The notes below the pieces were generated by a model that was not told where the DNA came from, did no database searches, and saw only the letters and a list, made by a program, of their open reading frames with translations. DNA of 64,000 bases from CAVVYV01 sp963818205 (GTDB lineage: Bacteria > Actinomycetota > Thermoleophilia > Solirubrobacterales > 70-9): NCBI GenBank assembly GCA_963818205.1, contig CAWFRG010000014.1:186001-250000 (forward strand), in the 5' to 3' direction. The position numbers and the translations under genes were made by a program. Below are positions 18,454 to 27,335 of this stretch, one piece after another; position 1 is the stretch's first letter, and each line of letters begins with the position of its first letter.

Positions 18454-18883
18454 AAGAGCTCCCCAGTTGGGCTCAGGCGCCTGCTCGAGAGCGAGCCGCT
18501 GGGACACCTCGGCCTGATCGATGACGACGGGCAGCCGCGGGTGTTGCCGGTCACCTTCGCGCTCGTCGACGGCGAGATCTGGAGCGCGGTCGACGACAAG
18601 CCCAAGCGAGTTCCCGGCGAGGAGCTCGCCCGGATCCGCTGGCTCCGGGCGAGGCCGGAGTCCGCGCTGACCGTTGATCGCTACTCCGAGGACTGGAGCA
18701 GGCTCGCGTGGGTGCAGCTGCTCGGCGAGACCACGATCGTCGAGGTCGCCGGTCAAGAGCCGGTGCTCGAGGCCCTCGCCGCCCGCTACGCCCCCTATCG
18801 GCAGCAGTCGCCGCGGGGGCCTTTGCTCAGGCTGACTCCCGAGCGCTGCCGTCTGGTGGCGTGCTCAGCCGTCAGACGTTTAG
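18454..18883 (+). pseudogene. PPOX-class (F420-binding type) protein, no normal start and frame break near the end
   Basis: The frame reads LGHLGLIDDDGQPRVLPVTF, VDDKPKR, ARIRWLRARPESALTVDRYS and EDWSRLAWVQLLGETTIVE, matching short actinobacterial PPOX-fold proteins of the TIGR03668 type. A TAG at 18451 bounds the frame and no ATG, GTG or TTG follows before the conserved region; a CTG at 18481 is the only start-like codon. At about 18848 a +1 shift gives a better ending (WWRAQPSDV, stop at 18881). Either indels have damaged the sequence or the gene is decaying. It overlaps the 3' end of the DUF2252 gene by about 12 bp. Confidence 0.6.
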
Positions 18884-20266
18884 CTCGGCCTGCATCCGAC
18901 CGGAATCGATCGCCTCGGCGAAGGCCGCGTGGTCGCGCTCGTTCTGGTCCGCGTAGGCCTCGGCGAAGCGGGCCAACGCCTCCTCGAAGGCGGTGCCGCC
19001 GCCGAGGTAGGCGGCGATCGCGATCCGGTCTCCGGAGCGGGCATGGGCGCGCGCGAGGGTCCAGCCGCAGAGCCCCGCGTAGATCGTCAGCGCCTTCGGC
19101 GTCATCTCCTCGATCACCACCGACCCCTTCCCGTCCCAGAGCTGGCGAACGTAGAAATCGCGCCGCTTCCCGTCGATCAGCTCACCGGTGAGCCAGCCAA
19201 GGAAGATGTCGCCGGCGGCCTGCATCAGCCGCTGGCCCTCGACCACCCGGCGCCCGTGGTGCCGCCACCGGCTGGCGCCGGCGAACGGCTCGAGGACCGA
19301 GCGCTCGGCCTCCTTCACCTGGAGGAAGAGGGGGTCATCCGAATCGCGTCCGAGGAAGAGGGCGATCCACGAGCGGGTTCCGACGCTGCCGACGCCGACC
19401 ACCTTTCGAGCCGCATCCACATACCGGTATCGGGAGACAAGCTGGCGAACGTCCGGATCGAGGGTCTCGCGGTATGCGGCCACCAGCTTCTCGAGCCTCT
19501 TCGCGATCTGGGGCTGGCCGGTCTCGATCAGCTCCTCGACCGGGACGATCAGGGGCGGATCGCTGACGATCCGGATCTGGTCCCCCTCGCGCCTGGTGAG
19601 CTTCGCGAACGCCCGCAGGCTGTTCTTGCGCTGGGCCTTGGCGACCAACCTGTCGAAGCGCTTCGCGGTCCGGCTGGTGACCTCTGAGCGGAACCGCTCG
19701 AGGTCGCTCAGGCTCAACCGCGCGTACCAGACGTCGACGTCGCGGTCGGCGGCGAACTCCCTGATCGTCTTCCGGTACGTCCCGACCGCGGCGAGCACCA
19801 GCCTACGCCGCTGGCTCTCCTTGAGTCCGGTCTCGCGGCCCGCGACCGCGAGGCTGGCGGCGAGCCGCTTCAGGTCCCACTCGAAGGGCCCCGGAAGGGT
19901 CTCGTCGAAGTCGTTGACGTCGAAGACGAGGGAGCGGTCGGGCGCCTCGAAGATCCCGAAGTTGGAGAGGTGGGCGTCGCCGCAGAGCTGCACCTTCAAT
20001 CCAGAGTTCGGGCTGGCTGCCAGATCCGCGGCCATGATCGCCGCCCCACCCCGGAAGAAGGGGAACGCCGAGGCGACCATCCGCCCGTGGCGGATCGGGA
20101 CCAGCTCCGGCACCCGGGTGGCGTCCTGGCGCTCGAGTGTCCGCACCGGATCGGGCCGCTTCGGGGAGGGCTCCCATTCACCCTGGCGTGACCGCGGCAT
20201 CTGGCGCCGCGCGGCCCGGCCGGCTGCTTCCCGCTCGCTCGGCGTGGAGGGAGCTTGCCCACTCAC
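18872..20266 (-). CDS. DUF2252 family protein
   Basis: 464 aa. Family features are RMVASAFPFFRGGAAIMAAD, the kinase-like LCGDAHLSNFGIFEAPDRSL, FDVNDFDETLPGPFEWDLKR and GVGSVGTRSWIALFLG. The HxDxxxxN-like HLSNFG and D(V/F)NDFDET resemble the catalytic and metal-binding loops of aminoglycoside-phosphotransferase-like kinases, but no substrate is known. The GTG start overlaps the stop of the exonuclease gene (GTGA), so the two are translationally coupled. Confidence 0.85.
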   Translation of the reverse strand: MSGQAPSTPSEREAAGRAARRQMPRSRQGEWEPSPKRPDPVRTLERQDATRVPELVPIRHGRMVASAFPFFRGGAAIMAADLAASPNSGLKVQLCGDAHLSNFGIFEAPDRSLVFDVNDFDETLPGPFEWDLKRLAASLAVAGRETGLKESQRRRLVLAAVGTYRKTIREFAADRDVDVWYARLSLSDLERFRSEVTSRTAKRFDRLVAKAQRKNSLRAFAKLTRREGDQIRIVSDPPLIVPVEELIETGQPQIAKRLEKLVAAYRETLDPDVRQLVSRYRYVDAARKVVGVGSVGTRSWIALFLGRDSDDPLFLQVKEAERSVLEPFAGASRWRHHGRRVVEGQRLMQAAGDIFLGWLTGELIDGKRRDFYVRQLWDGKGSVVIEEMTPKALTIYAGLCGWTLARAHARSGDRIAIAAYLGGGTAFEEALARFAEAYADQNERDHAAFAEAIDSGRMQAELNV

Positions 20267-21129
20267 CTCTTTGCAGTCTCCTCCATCCGGTCGGCGAGGC
20301 GATTCATCCCTCGCTCCCGCGCGGCCTTCGCCGCCGAGCGATAGTCGGTCCGCTTGTCACGCGGGCGGCGGACCTTCTCGTTGCGAAGGGTGGCGATCTC
20401 CTTGAACGCGAGGAGCTCGTCGCGGGCGCCGGTGAGGGCGGTCCGAAGCGCAGGCTTCGGCTCCCGGAAGGCGGCATCCAGCACTCCCTCGAGCGAGCCG
20501 TGCCTCCGGAGCAGCTCCGCGGCCGTCTTCTCGCCGACGCCCTTGGCGCCTGGGAGCCCGTCCGAGGGGTCGCCCCGCAGCGCGATGAAGTCGGGGACCA
20601 GCTTCGGCGGGATCCCGTAGCGCTCCTTCACCTGCGCCGGCCCGATCTCCTCCGCTCCACGGACACCGGTCCGGACGTAGAGGACCTTCACTCCCTTGCC
20701 GGCGCACTGGAACATGTCGCGGTCCCCGGTCATCAGCAATGCTCGGCCGCCCGCCTCCTGCTCGCGCCGGGCGTAGGAGCCGATCAGGTCGTCGGCCTCG
20801 AGGCTGTCATGGGTGGCGACGGTCCAGCCGAAGGCGCTGAAGAAGTCGAGTGAGTCCTCCCACTGCGGTCCGAGCTCGTCCGGAAAAGCCGCCTCGCGGT
20901 CGGCGTGGTAGGCGGGATAGAGCTCGACCCGGTAGGCGGCGGCGTCGGGGCCGATGCAAAGGACCACCGCCCTCGGCTTGCGTTCCTCGACCTGGCCGAG
21001 GATCAGGTTGGCGGCGCCGAGCAGCGCGTTGACGGACTCGCCCTGCGGATTCTTGATCGAGGCCGGCAGCGCGTAGAAGGCTCGGAAGAGCATCGACGGC
21101 AGATCGACGACGAGGAGCGGACCGGCCAC
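20263..21129 (-). CDS. 5'-3' exonuclease (stand-alone Pol I N-terminal domain-like / FEN family)
   Basis: Flap/5' nuclease that would remove RNA primers or flaps. 288 aa. Conserved acidic motifs are LLVVDLPSMLFRAFYALP, DSLEADDLIGSYARREQEAG and LMTGDRDMFQC, followed by the helix-hairpin-helix DFIALRGDPSDGLPGAKGVGEKTAAELLRRHG. No polymerase domain follows. Stand-alone copies are common in actinobacteria. Coupled to DUF2252 downstream. Confidence 0.92.
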   Translation of the reverse strand: MAGPLLVVDLPSMLFRAFYALPASIKNPQGESVNALLGAANLILGQVEERKPRAVVLCIGPDAAAYRVELYPAYHADREAAFPDELGPQWEDSLDFFSAFGWTVATHDSLEADDLIGSYARREQEAGGRALLMTGDRDMFQCAGKGVKVLYVRTGVRGAEEIGPAQVKERYGIPPKLVPDFIALRGDPSDGLPGAKGVGEKTAAELLRRHGSLEGVLDAAFREPKPALRTALTGARDELLAFKEIATLRNEKVRRPRDKRTDYRSAAKAARERGMNRLADRMEETAKR

Positions 21130-21201
21130 GGCGTCACCGTAGCGAGGCGGCCACCGCGGGACAATGGAGGATCGGACGACCCCTGGAGGGGTCGTCCCCA
21201 G

Positions 21202-22413
21202 CTATCCCTTCGCCTTCAGGCAGTAGCCGTAGGCGGTGAAGCTGGGAACCGGGCCGAAGTAGCCGTAACCGGTGGCCGACCAGGTGCCGTTGCGGTTGAG
21301 CGAGCCGTCTCCGAAGAAGGCGTTCTGCGATCCGTTGGCGCTGAAGCCTCCTGAGGTCAGAGTGCGACCCGCCGGGCAGGTCGGTGTGGTCGCGGTCGCC
21401 GAGGCGCCGAACGCGATCGGGGTCGAGGCCGAGACCTCGGTGAGGGGCAGGCTCTTGTCCTTGGCGCAGTAGGCGATCGCGGTCAGCTCGCCGCCCCATA
21501 GGGCGAAGGCGCTACCGGTGACCGACCACGCCTTCGTCCCGATCGCTCGTGACTCGGTGACGTAGCTGCCGCCGGTGCTGATCCAGTTGTTGCGCTGGAA
21601 CCCGCCGCCGAAGAGCTTCCTTCCACCGGGGCAGCGGGCGACCGCGGTCTTCGTCTGGCCGCTGCGCATGTAGACGGTCCTGTGCGGAGACGCGGTCGGG
21701 ACCACGCCCTTGCCGCAGATCACCTGGAGGGTGACCTCGCGCGGGGTCGACCCGGGCAGGGTGGGGTCGAAGAGGACCTCGCTGACGTGCCACCCTCGCT
21801 GGACGCCGAGACGCTCATAGGAGTGGGGATAGGCGCCGGCGCCATCGGGCTCGATGGGCGGGCTGGTGGTGGCGCCGCCCCCGAGCGGGAAGGTCTTCCC
21901 CGGGCAGCGAATGTCGAAGCGATCCGGGATGTCGGGCTTGCTGATCCGGAAGCTCTCGGTCGCGAAGGTCAATCCCCGGAGCGGGCCACGCCCGCCGATC
22001 TCCGACTCGAGGCTCTGGCCGCTGCGCCCCTTGAGGCGGACCGGGCCGACGTCGGTATCGAGGACGTAGAGCCCCTGCCGGGCGAGGAGCGCCATCCGAA
22101 GGTGGTTGCACGACGTACCGCGCCTGAGCACGAAGACAACACCCGGGCGACGAACCGAGTTGTCGCCGGCGGCGACGCCGGCCTTGACGTTCGCCCGCTT
22201 CCGGATCTCGGCAGCCATCCGGGCCGGGGAGAGGTAACACCCCTGCGGGTCCTGCGACCGCCAATAGAGCGCGACCTTGAACGCACCCTCGAGCAGGTTG
22301 GTCGGGCGGTTGTGGCCGCCCTGGCCGATCGCGAAGGCGCTCGGCGAGAAGACGAGGAGCCCGAGCAGGGCGATGACGATGGGAAGGGTCCGTCTCACGA
22401 TTGCTTCAAACAT
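21202..22413 (-). CDS. Large secreted protein with repeated Cys-Gly modules, unknown function
   Basis: 403 aa with a signal peptide (MFEAIVRRTLPIVIALLGLL then VFSPSAFA). The mature part has a unique N-terminal domain and at least three related modules, each with a CPGG/CPAG turn and a glycine-rich strand (GKTFPLGGGATT, GRKLFGGGFQRNN, GRTLTSGGFSANG). Each also has an aromatic WSVTG/WSATG strand and an IAYC/AYGYC cysteine. The pattern suggests a beta-sandwich or beta-propeller-like extracellular repeat stabilised by disulfides. I recognise no family. Single gene, flanked by the exonuclease and a divergent hydrolase. Confidence 0.7.
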   Translation of the reverse strand: MFEAIVRRTLPIVIALLGLLVFSPSAFAIGQGGHNRPTNLLEGAFKVALYWRSQDPQGCYLSPARMAAEIRKRANVKAGVAAGDNSVRRPGVVFVLRRGTSCNHLRMALLARQGLYVLDTDVGPVRLKGRSGQSLESEIGGRGPLRGLTFATESFRISKPDIPDRFDIRCPGKTFPLGGGATTSPPIEPDGAGAYPHSYERLGVQRGWHVSEVLFDPTLPGSTPREVTLQVICGKGVVPTASPHRTVYMRSGQTKTAVARCPGGRKLFGGGFQRNNWISTGGSYVTESRAIGTKAWSVTGSAFALWGGELTAIAYCAKDKSLPLTEVSASTPIAFGASATATTPTCPAGRTLTSGGFSANGSQNAFFGDGSLNRNGTWSATGYGYFGPVPSFTAYGYCLKAKG

Positions 22414-22535
22414 CGGAGCGACCCTACAGTTGTGGTCGGCGCCGGGAGCGCAGAACGGATGCTCGCGCCCCTGGCTGACCGATAATCAAGCGGTGGCCCA
22501 CCGATCTGTGAGCGTCTCCACGACTGGATGGCGCG

Positions 22536-23573
22536 GTGCGTGAACTACCGCTCCCGGCCCACTTCGACCCGAGCCGCGTGGGCGAGGTCTGGCGAGTCCC
22601 GTACGAGGACCGCGCGCGCGAGGCCCCGGCGTGGGCCGAGAAGCACGGGGTAGGCCCGGCCGCCGGGGACTCGTTTCGCCTCTGCCTGCTCGCGGTCGAT
22701 GTCCAGAACACCTTCTGCATCCCGGACTTCGAGCTCTTCGTCGCCGGGCGGTCGGGCACGGGCGCGGTCGAGGACAGCGGCCGTCTTTGCGAGTTCGTCT
22801 ACCGCAATCTCGGCACGATCACGCAGATCTTCCCGAGCCTCGACACCCATCATGCGATGCAGGTGTTCCACGCGATCTGGCTGGTTGACGAGGACGGCAA
22901 CCATCCACCGCCGTACACCCTCGTCTCGGCCGATGACGTCGCGACCGGCAGCTGGAGGATGAACACCGCGGTCCCCGAGGCGCTCGGGATCGACGTCGAC
23001 TACGCGGAGCGCCACCTCGCCCACTACACCCGGCGGCTGGCCGAGGGCGGGAAGTACGACCTGACGATCTGGCCGTACCACGCGATGTTGGGTGGCATCG
23101 GGCACGCCCTCGTCTCGGCGGTCGAGGAGGCCTTCTTCTTCCACGGAATCGCCCGGCGAAGCCAGCCCGAGTTCCAGGTCAAGGGCGACAACCCGCTCAC
23201 CGAGCACTATTCGATGCTCGGTCCGGAGGTAACCGAAGGCCCGGACGGCGATCGCCTCGGTCAGAAGAACTCCGAGCTGATCGAAAAGCTGCTCGCATTC
23301 GATGTAGTCATCGTCGCCGGGCAGGCGAAAAGCCACTGCATGGCCTGGACCATCGATGACCTCCTGGAGGACGAGGCCGCCGGGGAGCGGCTTGCCGAGC
23401 GCACCTATCTCCTCGAGGACTGCACGTCTCCGGTCGTCGTGCCCGGCGTGGTCGATTACACGGATGAGGCGGATGCCGCCTTCGAGCGCTATGCCGCCGC
23501 GGGCATGCACGTGGTTCGGTCGACCGACCCGATCGAGAGCTGGCCGGGCCTCGCGGAGCGTGCCTCCGCCTAG
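22536..23573 (+). CDS. Cysteine hydrolase of the isochorismatase/nicotinamidase superfamily
   Basis: 345 aa, GTG start. The catalytic Asp lies in LCLLAVDVQNTFCIPDFELF, the lysine/loop region follows with THHAMQVFHAIW, and the nucleophile Cys is in VIVAGQAKSHCMAWTIDDLL with cis-peptide-like VVVPGVVDYTDEAD after it. It is longer than nicotinamidases (about 200 aa), with insertions around residues 150-230. The substrate cannot be told. Preceded by a 122-bp gap to the divergent secreted protein. Confidence 0.85.
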   Translation: MRELPLPAHFDPSRVGEVWRVPYEDRAREAPAWAEKHGVGPAAGDSFRLCLLAVDVQNTFCIPDFELFVAGRSGTGAVEDSGRLCEFVYRNLGTITQIFPSLDTHHAMQVFHAIWLVDEDGNHPPPYTLVSADDVATGSWRMNTAVPEALGIDVDYAERHLAHYTRRLAEGGKYDLTIWPYHAMLGGIGHALVSAVEEAFFFHGIARRSQPEFQVKGDNPLTEHYSMLGPEVTEGPDGDRLGQKNSELIEKLLAFDVVIVAGQAKSHCMAWTIDDLLEDEAAGERLAERTYLLEDCTSPVVVPGVVDYTDEADAAFERYAAAGMHVVRSTDPIESWPGLAERASA

Positions 23574-25223
23574 CCGCTACTCCCGCTTACCCGCCCGGAG
23601 CGCAGCACCCGGGCGAGATCGAAGTCGTAGATGAACAGCTGGAAGGGACCGATCTGCGCTTCCTCGGCCGGCTCGCCCCATCGGGTCGGCGGCGGACCGA
23701 TCGCCCGAAAGGTCGTGGTCGGATTGAAGACGTAGAAGGTCCGGACGCCGGGTTTGCCTTCGTACCAGACATCCATTTGGTGCTCCAGCGATGGGCAGCG
23801 CTTGTCGTCATCTCGACCGCAGTCCGACACCGGGTAGAGCCGGACGCCGAAGTCGGTGAGCCGGGTGAGTGCGGCCGCGTACTCATAGCTCGAGTAGCCG
23901 TGATCGAGGCGGTTGACGTCCACAAAGCGCTCGAGCCGGACCACGTCGTCATTCGAATACTCGACTGGGAGCCGATAGCCATCCCGCGCCAGCTCGATAC
24001 TGCCGAGAATCCCAGTCGTCGCGGCAAGGAGGGCCAATCCCGTCAGCGCCCTCTGCCCGAAGACGATCGCCGCCAGAGTCAGCAGTGCCGGCCAGGCGAT
24101 CAGGAGGTAGCGGGCCGATCCGATGTCGACCGGGGCGGAGGAGGCGACGAACGCGGCGGCGAGCGCGCCGAGCGCCACCCCCCAGTAGACGAAGAGCAGA
24201 CGCTGCCCGGCGGATCGGCCCGGGTCTCTCAGCAGCGCGGGCGCACTGCGAGTGACCGCGATGACCAGGATCGCCACCGCCACCACGGTCCCGATGACCA
24301 GGAAGACGTCGAGGCGATCCGGGATCGACGAGTTGCCCGGGATGGACGCATCGCCCGTTCGACCGTGCACGAACAGGGCGAGGCCCTCGAACAGCCGCCG
24401 GACGTTGTCCAGTGCGTGGTCCGCCGACGCGAGGGGAAAGTCCAGCCCACTGGGACGGATCCCGTCCTGCTTCGCGACCTCGGCGACCAAGAGTCCAGCG
24501 CCGGTGCCGACGAGGCATGCGGTGGCCGCGAGGATCGCGATCCCTCTCGACAGCAGCCGCAGCCAGAGGCCAAGGCCCACCGCTAGGAGGAACGGCACAA
24601 CCCCGCCCACCAGGAGGATCGGGTCACTCGCCGCGCCCGGCGCCAGGGTGATCGCCAGGGCCAACGCCCACAATCCGGCCCTTGCGCGGCCCCAGGCGGC
24701 GACCCGAGGCGACGTGATCAGAAACGCCGCCAGGATCACCGCGTGCACCAACGAGTGGGCGTGGGCGTTCGGAGAGGTGACGTATTCGAGGACCAGCGGC
24801 GCGGGCGCCGCCATCCCGAGCGCGACGACCAGCCCCATCCGCCTGGAAACGGTTCGGGCCACCGTCCAGCCGACCAGGATCACGGTGATCGCATAGATGG
24901 CGAATGGCGCGGCCTCCCACACCTCCCGGTGCGCCGGCAGCCAACGGGTGAGGTGGAGGGCGTACAGGGGCTCCAGCCAGAAGTAGTCGCCCAGGACCGC
25001 GTCTCCTGAACCCCGCTCGTCCAGGAACTGGGCGAGCACGAGCGCCGACGAGTTGTCCGAGTTTGCGTAGAACGAGTCCCGGATTGAGCCCTAGGCGCAC
25101 GAGCAGCCAAACGGCGAACACTGTGTTCGCGGCCAGCGCAAGCCAGATCGAAGCCGCCTCGACCAAGCTCCGTCGCGTCACTTGAGCGCGATCCCGATCG
25201 CGCGTAGCAGCAGATTCGATCAT
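23570..25223 (-). CDS. Polytopic membrane protein, apparent frameshift near 25088
   Basis: About ten transmembrane helices and a C-terminal soluble segment with DYGxxSYEYAAALTRLTDFG-like character, resembling glycosyltransferase-related membrane proteins with a C-terminal periplasmic domain. The N-terminal piece (MIESAATRDRDRAQVTRRSL, one helix) runs from ATG 25223 to ...LVRLGLNPG. The main part continues in another frame with SIRDSFYANSDNSSALVLAQ. The junction falls in GGGCTCAATCCGGGAC. Function unknown. Its last codons overlap the end of the cysteine hydrolase. Confidence 0.65.
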
Positions 25224-25307
25224 CGGAGGATCACGATATGACCAGGTCCAGTCGATCCTTCCCTGACTCGGGCAGCACCGAGAGGCCGAAACACAAAGCC
25301 CGCGGGC

Positions 25308-25370
25308 TAGCAGGCGCCTCGTGAGGGGCGAGCGACCGGACTCGAACCGGCGACCACCTAGACCACAACC
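25308..25370 (-). repeat. Partial copy of tRNA-His (3' part plus flank), attachment-site-like
   Basis: 63 bp matching 26155-26217 at 59 positions. It covers the T arm, variable region and part of the anticodon arm of tRNA-His plus about 19 bp of downstream flank, and has no 5' half. An intact tRNA gene with a displaced 3' copy in the same orientation is the classic footprint of an integrated element; only 784 bp lie between the two copies. No integrase was found. Confidence 0.65.
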
Positions 25371-25393
25371 CCGTAGGAACGGGGTTGTGGCCT
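25364..25393. terminator. Perfect hairpin replacing the anticodon arm in the partial tRNA copy
   Basis: CCACAACCCCGT pairs with ACGGGGTTGTGG around AGGA. The left arm includes the tRNA-His-derived CCACAACC, so the hairpin starts inside the partial tRNA copy. It could act as a terminator or be part of a recombination site. Confidence 0.45.
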
Positions 25394-25851
25394 GTTCAAA
25401 ACACTCTTTCGTCTAGTCCGAACTCCGGCGGCCCTCAACCTCGCCGGCCTCCGTCCGGTCTTGCTATGCGTACACCCCGCAAACCTGAAAGCCGAACCCG
25501 GTGATGGCTCTCAGGCCGACGGCTTCGGCCTTATCGGCCTGGCGGATCAGCCGGAAGAACTTGCTTGTGTGGATCTGCTTCGACCGGCGGGGTAAACGCT
25601 CCCTCGCGTGAGCGCCTGTCGGGGCCGCAGGCCCACCGAGGCCCACGGCGGGCAGCGAGGAGTAGGCCGGAGGGCGCCAGGAGCAGCCGTGTGAGATTGA
25701 ACGAGGCGCTGGCCGATGGTGGATTGGATCGGTCGGAGGCCAGGCCCTTACGCGGGCGTAGGTGGGCTCGGCGCCCTAGGTGTAGTTACCCACCACGTTG
25801 ATCGCTGCGACAGCAGCATTCGACCTCGCTCATCGCGAGTAGCCTTGGCTG

Positions 25852-26028
25852 ATGTTCAAGGGGTATCCGCAGCCTTGGCGAACGTGGCTGCTGATCTTGA
25901 CCGCGCTGATCGTCGCGCTGTTCATCGTCCAGATCGTCACCAGTACCGGGTGGGTGCTGATCGTGGTCCTATTCGCGCTCATCGCGATCCAGTTCGGGCT
26001 GGCGCGCTACGCCCGTAGACAGTCGTAG
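25852..26028 (+). CDS. Small membrane protein (58 aa) between tRNA-His copies
   Basis: ATG 25852 encodes MFKGYPQPWRTWLLILTALI and two adjacent hydrophobic segments, ending with the basic RYARRQS. Codon use matches the genome. No clear ribosome site. Function unknown; it is the only credible gene between the two tRNA-His repeats. Confidence 0.5.
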   Translation: MFKGYPQPWRTWLLILTALIVALFIVQIVTSTGWVLIVVLFALIAIQFGLARYARRQS

Positions 26029-26173
26029 TCAGGACTATCGAAGCTGTGTTGGAAATCCCAGTACGTCGCCCGAATCCCAGCGCCGCTGATGCACCTCCTG
26101 TAGTACCCCGGATCCCCGACGGCAGGCCGTCCCTCAGACGAAACCCCCCGCGTTTAGCAGGGGCTTCGTGAGG

Positions 26174-26247
26174 GGTGAGCGACCGGACTCGAACCGGCGA
26201 CCACCTGGACCACAACCAGGAGCTCTACCAACTGAGCTACGCCCACC
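26174..26247 (-). tRNA. tRNA-His (GTG anticodon)
   Basis: Cloverleaf with acceptor GTGGGCG/CGCTCAC, D arm GCTCAGTTGGTAGAGC, anticodon loop TTGTGGT (GTG) and T arm GCCGGTTCGAGTCCGGT. A G at position -1 (26247) faces C73, a tRNA-His identity feature. CCA is not encoded. Confidence 0.95.
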
Positions 26248-26294
26248 GTGTCTCCTGCCAATCTAGCGGTGCTGCGGCGGGATGCGGGTCGGCG

Positions 26295-26651
26295 TCAGCC
26301 GCCCGGCGGCTGGTGCAGCCCGAAGCCCGACCCCTGATCGTCCTTGCAGAGCGCGAACCGGCCGAACTCTGTGACTGAGTCTTCGGAATCCTCCAGCCAC
26401 CGGCCCTCGCCGCCGAGTTCGCGGACTCGCGCGAGCGCCGCATCGAGGTCCGGGACGCTGAAGAAGGCATATACCGATGCGCCCTCGTCGCCGCTGTGGA
26501 CCCCTCCCGGGATCGAACCGGTTGAGATCACGTAGCCGTCTCCCGACGGCCCGGTCTCGAACTTCCACGAATCGAACAGCCCGCTGTAGAACGCTCGCGC
26601 CTTCTCGGGGTCGCCGACGCCGAGCTCGAAAAAGCTGATCTCACCACCCAT
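26295..26651 (-). CDS. VOC-superfamily protein (glyoxalase/bleomycin-resistance-like)
   Basis: 118 aa, one beta-alpha-beta-beta-beta pair: GEISFFELGVGDPEKARAFY followed by GGVHSGDEGASVYAFFSVPD and FALCKDDQGSGFGLHQPP. Members bind metals and varied small molecules; this one has no visible specificity. It lies between tRNA-His and tRNA-Arg. Confidence 0.85.
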   Translation of the reverse strand: MGGEISFFELGVGDPEKARAFYSGLFDSWKFETGPSGDGYVISTGSIPGGVHSGDEGASVYAFFSVPDLDAALARVRELGGEGRWLEDSEDSVTEFGRFALCKDDQGSGFGLHQPPGG

Positions 26652-26674
26652 TTTCGCTCCCTTCGCTCACGAAA

Positions 26675-26748
26675 CGCCCCCGGCAGGACTCGAACCTGCG
26701 ACCTGGGGATTAGAAATCCCCCGCTCTATCCGGCTGAGCTACGGGGGC
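26675..26748 (-). tRNA. tRNA-Arg (TCT anticodon)
   Basis: Acceptor GCCCCCG/CGGGGGC, D arm GCTCAGCCGGATAGAGC, anticodon arm GGGGA-TTTCTAA-TCCCC giving TCT, T arm CAGGTTCGAGTCCTG and discriminator G. CCA not encoded. Confidence 0.95.
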
Positions 26749-26790
26749 TCGGCCGTACTCATACGGTATGTGGTTCAGCACCGCTGGAGG

Positions 26791-27039
26791 TCACTCCGGG
26801 CTCCGGAACGCGAGCGGGATCTTGTCGCGCCGCAGGTAGGACCGAACGGCGTGGCAGTTCGCGCATACAAGCTCGCACTTCGCGATCTCCTCCAACACAC
26901 GCCGACGACTACCGCGCTTGGCCAGGAATCCCAAAGCCGCCTTCTTGACGTGACCCGGAAGGTGATCCCACTGCATTGCCGCGTGATGAAAGGTCAACCC
27001 GCAGTCGGCACATGGACGCCCCGCCGAGGAAGACCGCGA
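26791..27039 (-). pseudogene. HNH-endonuclease-like gene lacking its 5' end
   Basis: The frame reads PCADCGLTFHHAAMQWDHLP, then RRRVLEEIAKCELVCANCHA with a basic end, i.e. a zinc-ribbon HNH domain with paired CxxC motifs and QWDH. It is open only to a TGA at 27042-27040 and has no start before the domain. The missing N-terminus is replaced by the membrane-protein gene that overlaps it in another frame. Such tRNA-adjacent HNH genes are common in actinobacteria. Probably a truncated remnant. Confidence 0.55.
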
Positions 27040-27178
27040 TCACGCCGAAGATGAGGCCGAACTGGAGCTTCGGGTTCGGGTCGGTCGGATCGGCGCTCAG
27101 CCCGATCGCGACGCAGATCGCTGCGACCACGAACACCCCGATGATCCCGTACCAGCCCGAGCGCCCGAACTCCCTCAC
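26909..27178 (-). CDS. Small membrane protein, C-terminus probably displaced
   Basis: MREFGRSGWYGIIGVFVVAA, a DPTDPNPK loop and a second helix (LQFGLIFGVIAVFLGGAS) form a two-helix protein of about 55 residues. After GGAS the frame runs on through the overlapping HNH coding region with unrelated composition. The natural end was probably lost when the two sequences were joined. Function unknown. Confidence 0.5.
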   Translation of the reverse strand: MREFGRSGWYGIIGVFVVAAICVAIGLSADPTDPNPKLQFGLIFGVIAVFLGGASMCRLRVDLSSRGNAVGSPSGSRQEGGFGIPGQAR

Positions 27179-27335
27179 GATCGCGTCAGCCTAATCGGAC
27201 CACCGCGCGGTGCCGCGGTCCGAGACGGCCCGCACGCTCGACCCAGGCACCCCCGAGTAGCCAAGCGCCGGGTCCGCCCCGGCGGCTAGAGTGCCCGGCC
27301 GGTCCCTTCCGGCAACTGGGCCATCCTCCTCTCCC

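Larger units (their letters stand above)
25224..25851. other. Gene-poor accessory stretch with partial tRNA-His copy
   Basis: Contains the second copy of the tRNA-His 3' part (25308-25370) and the hairpin at 25364-25393. A 60-codon minus-strand frame (25464-25646) ends FFRLIRQADKAEAVGLRAIT then GFGFQVCGVYA; it could be the remnant of a mobile-element gene but cannot be identified. The rest shows nothing clear. Confidence 0.4.

Noticed and set aside
25464..25646. 60-codon minus-strand frame as an integrase fragment
   Set aside because: No catalytic Arg/His/Tyr pattern visible; too short to assign.
26174..26247. Second functional tRNA-His at 25308
   Set aside because: The copy at 25308 lacks the 5' acceptor strand and D arm, so it cannot fold as a tRNA.
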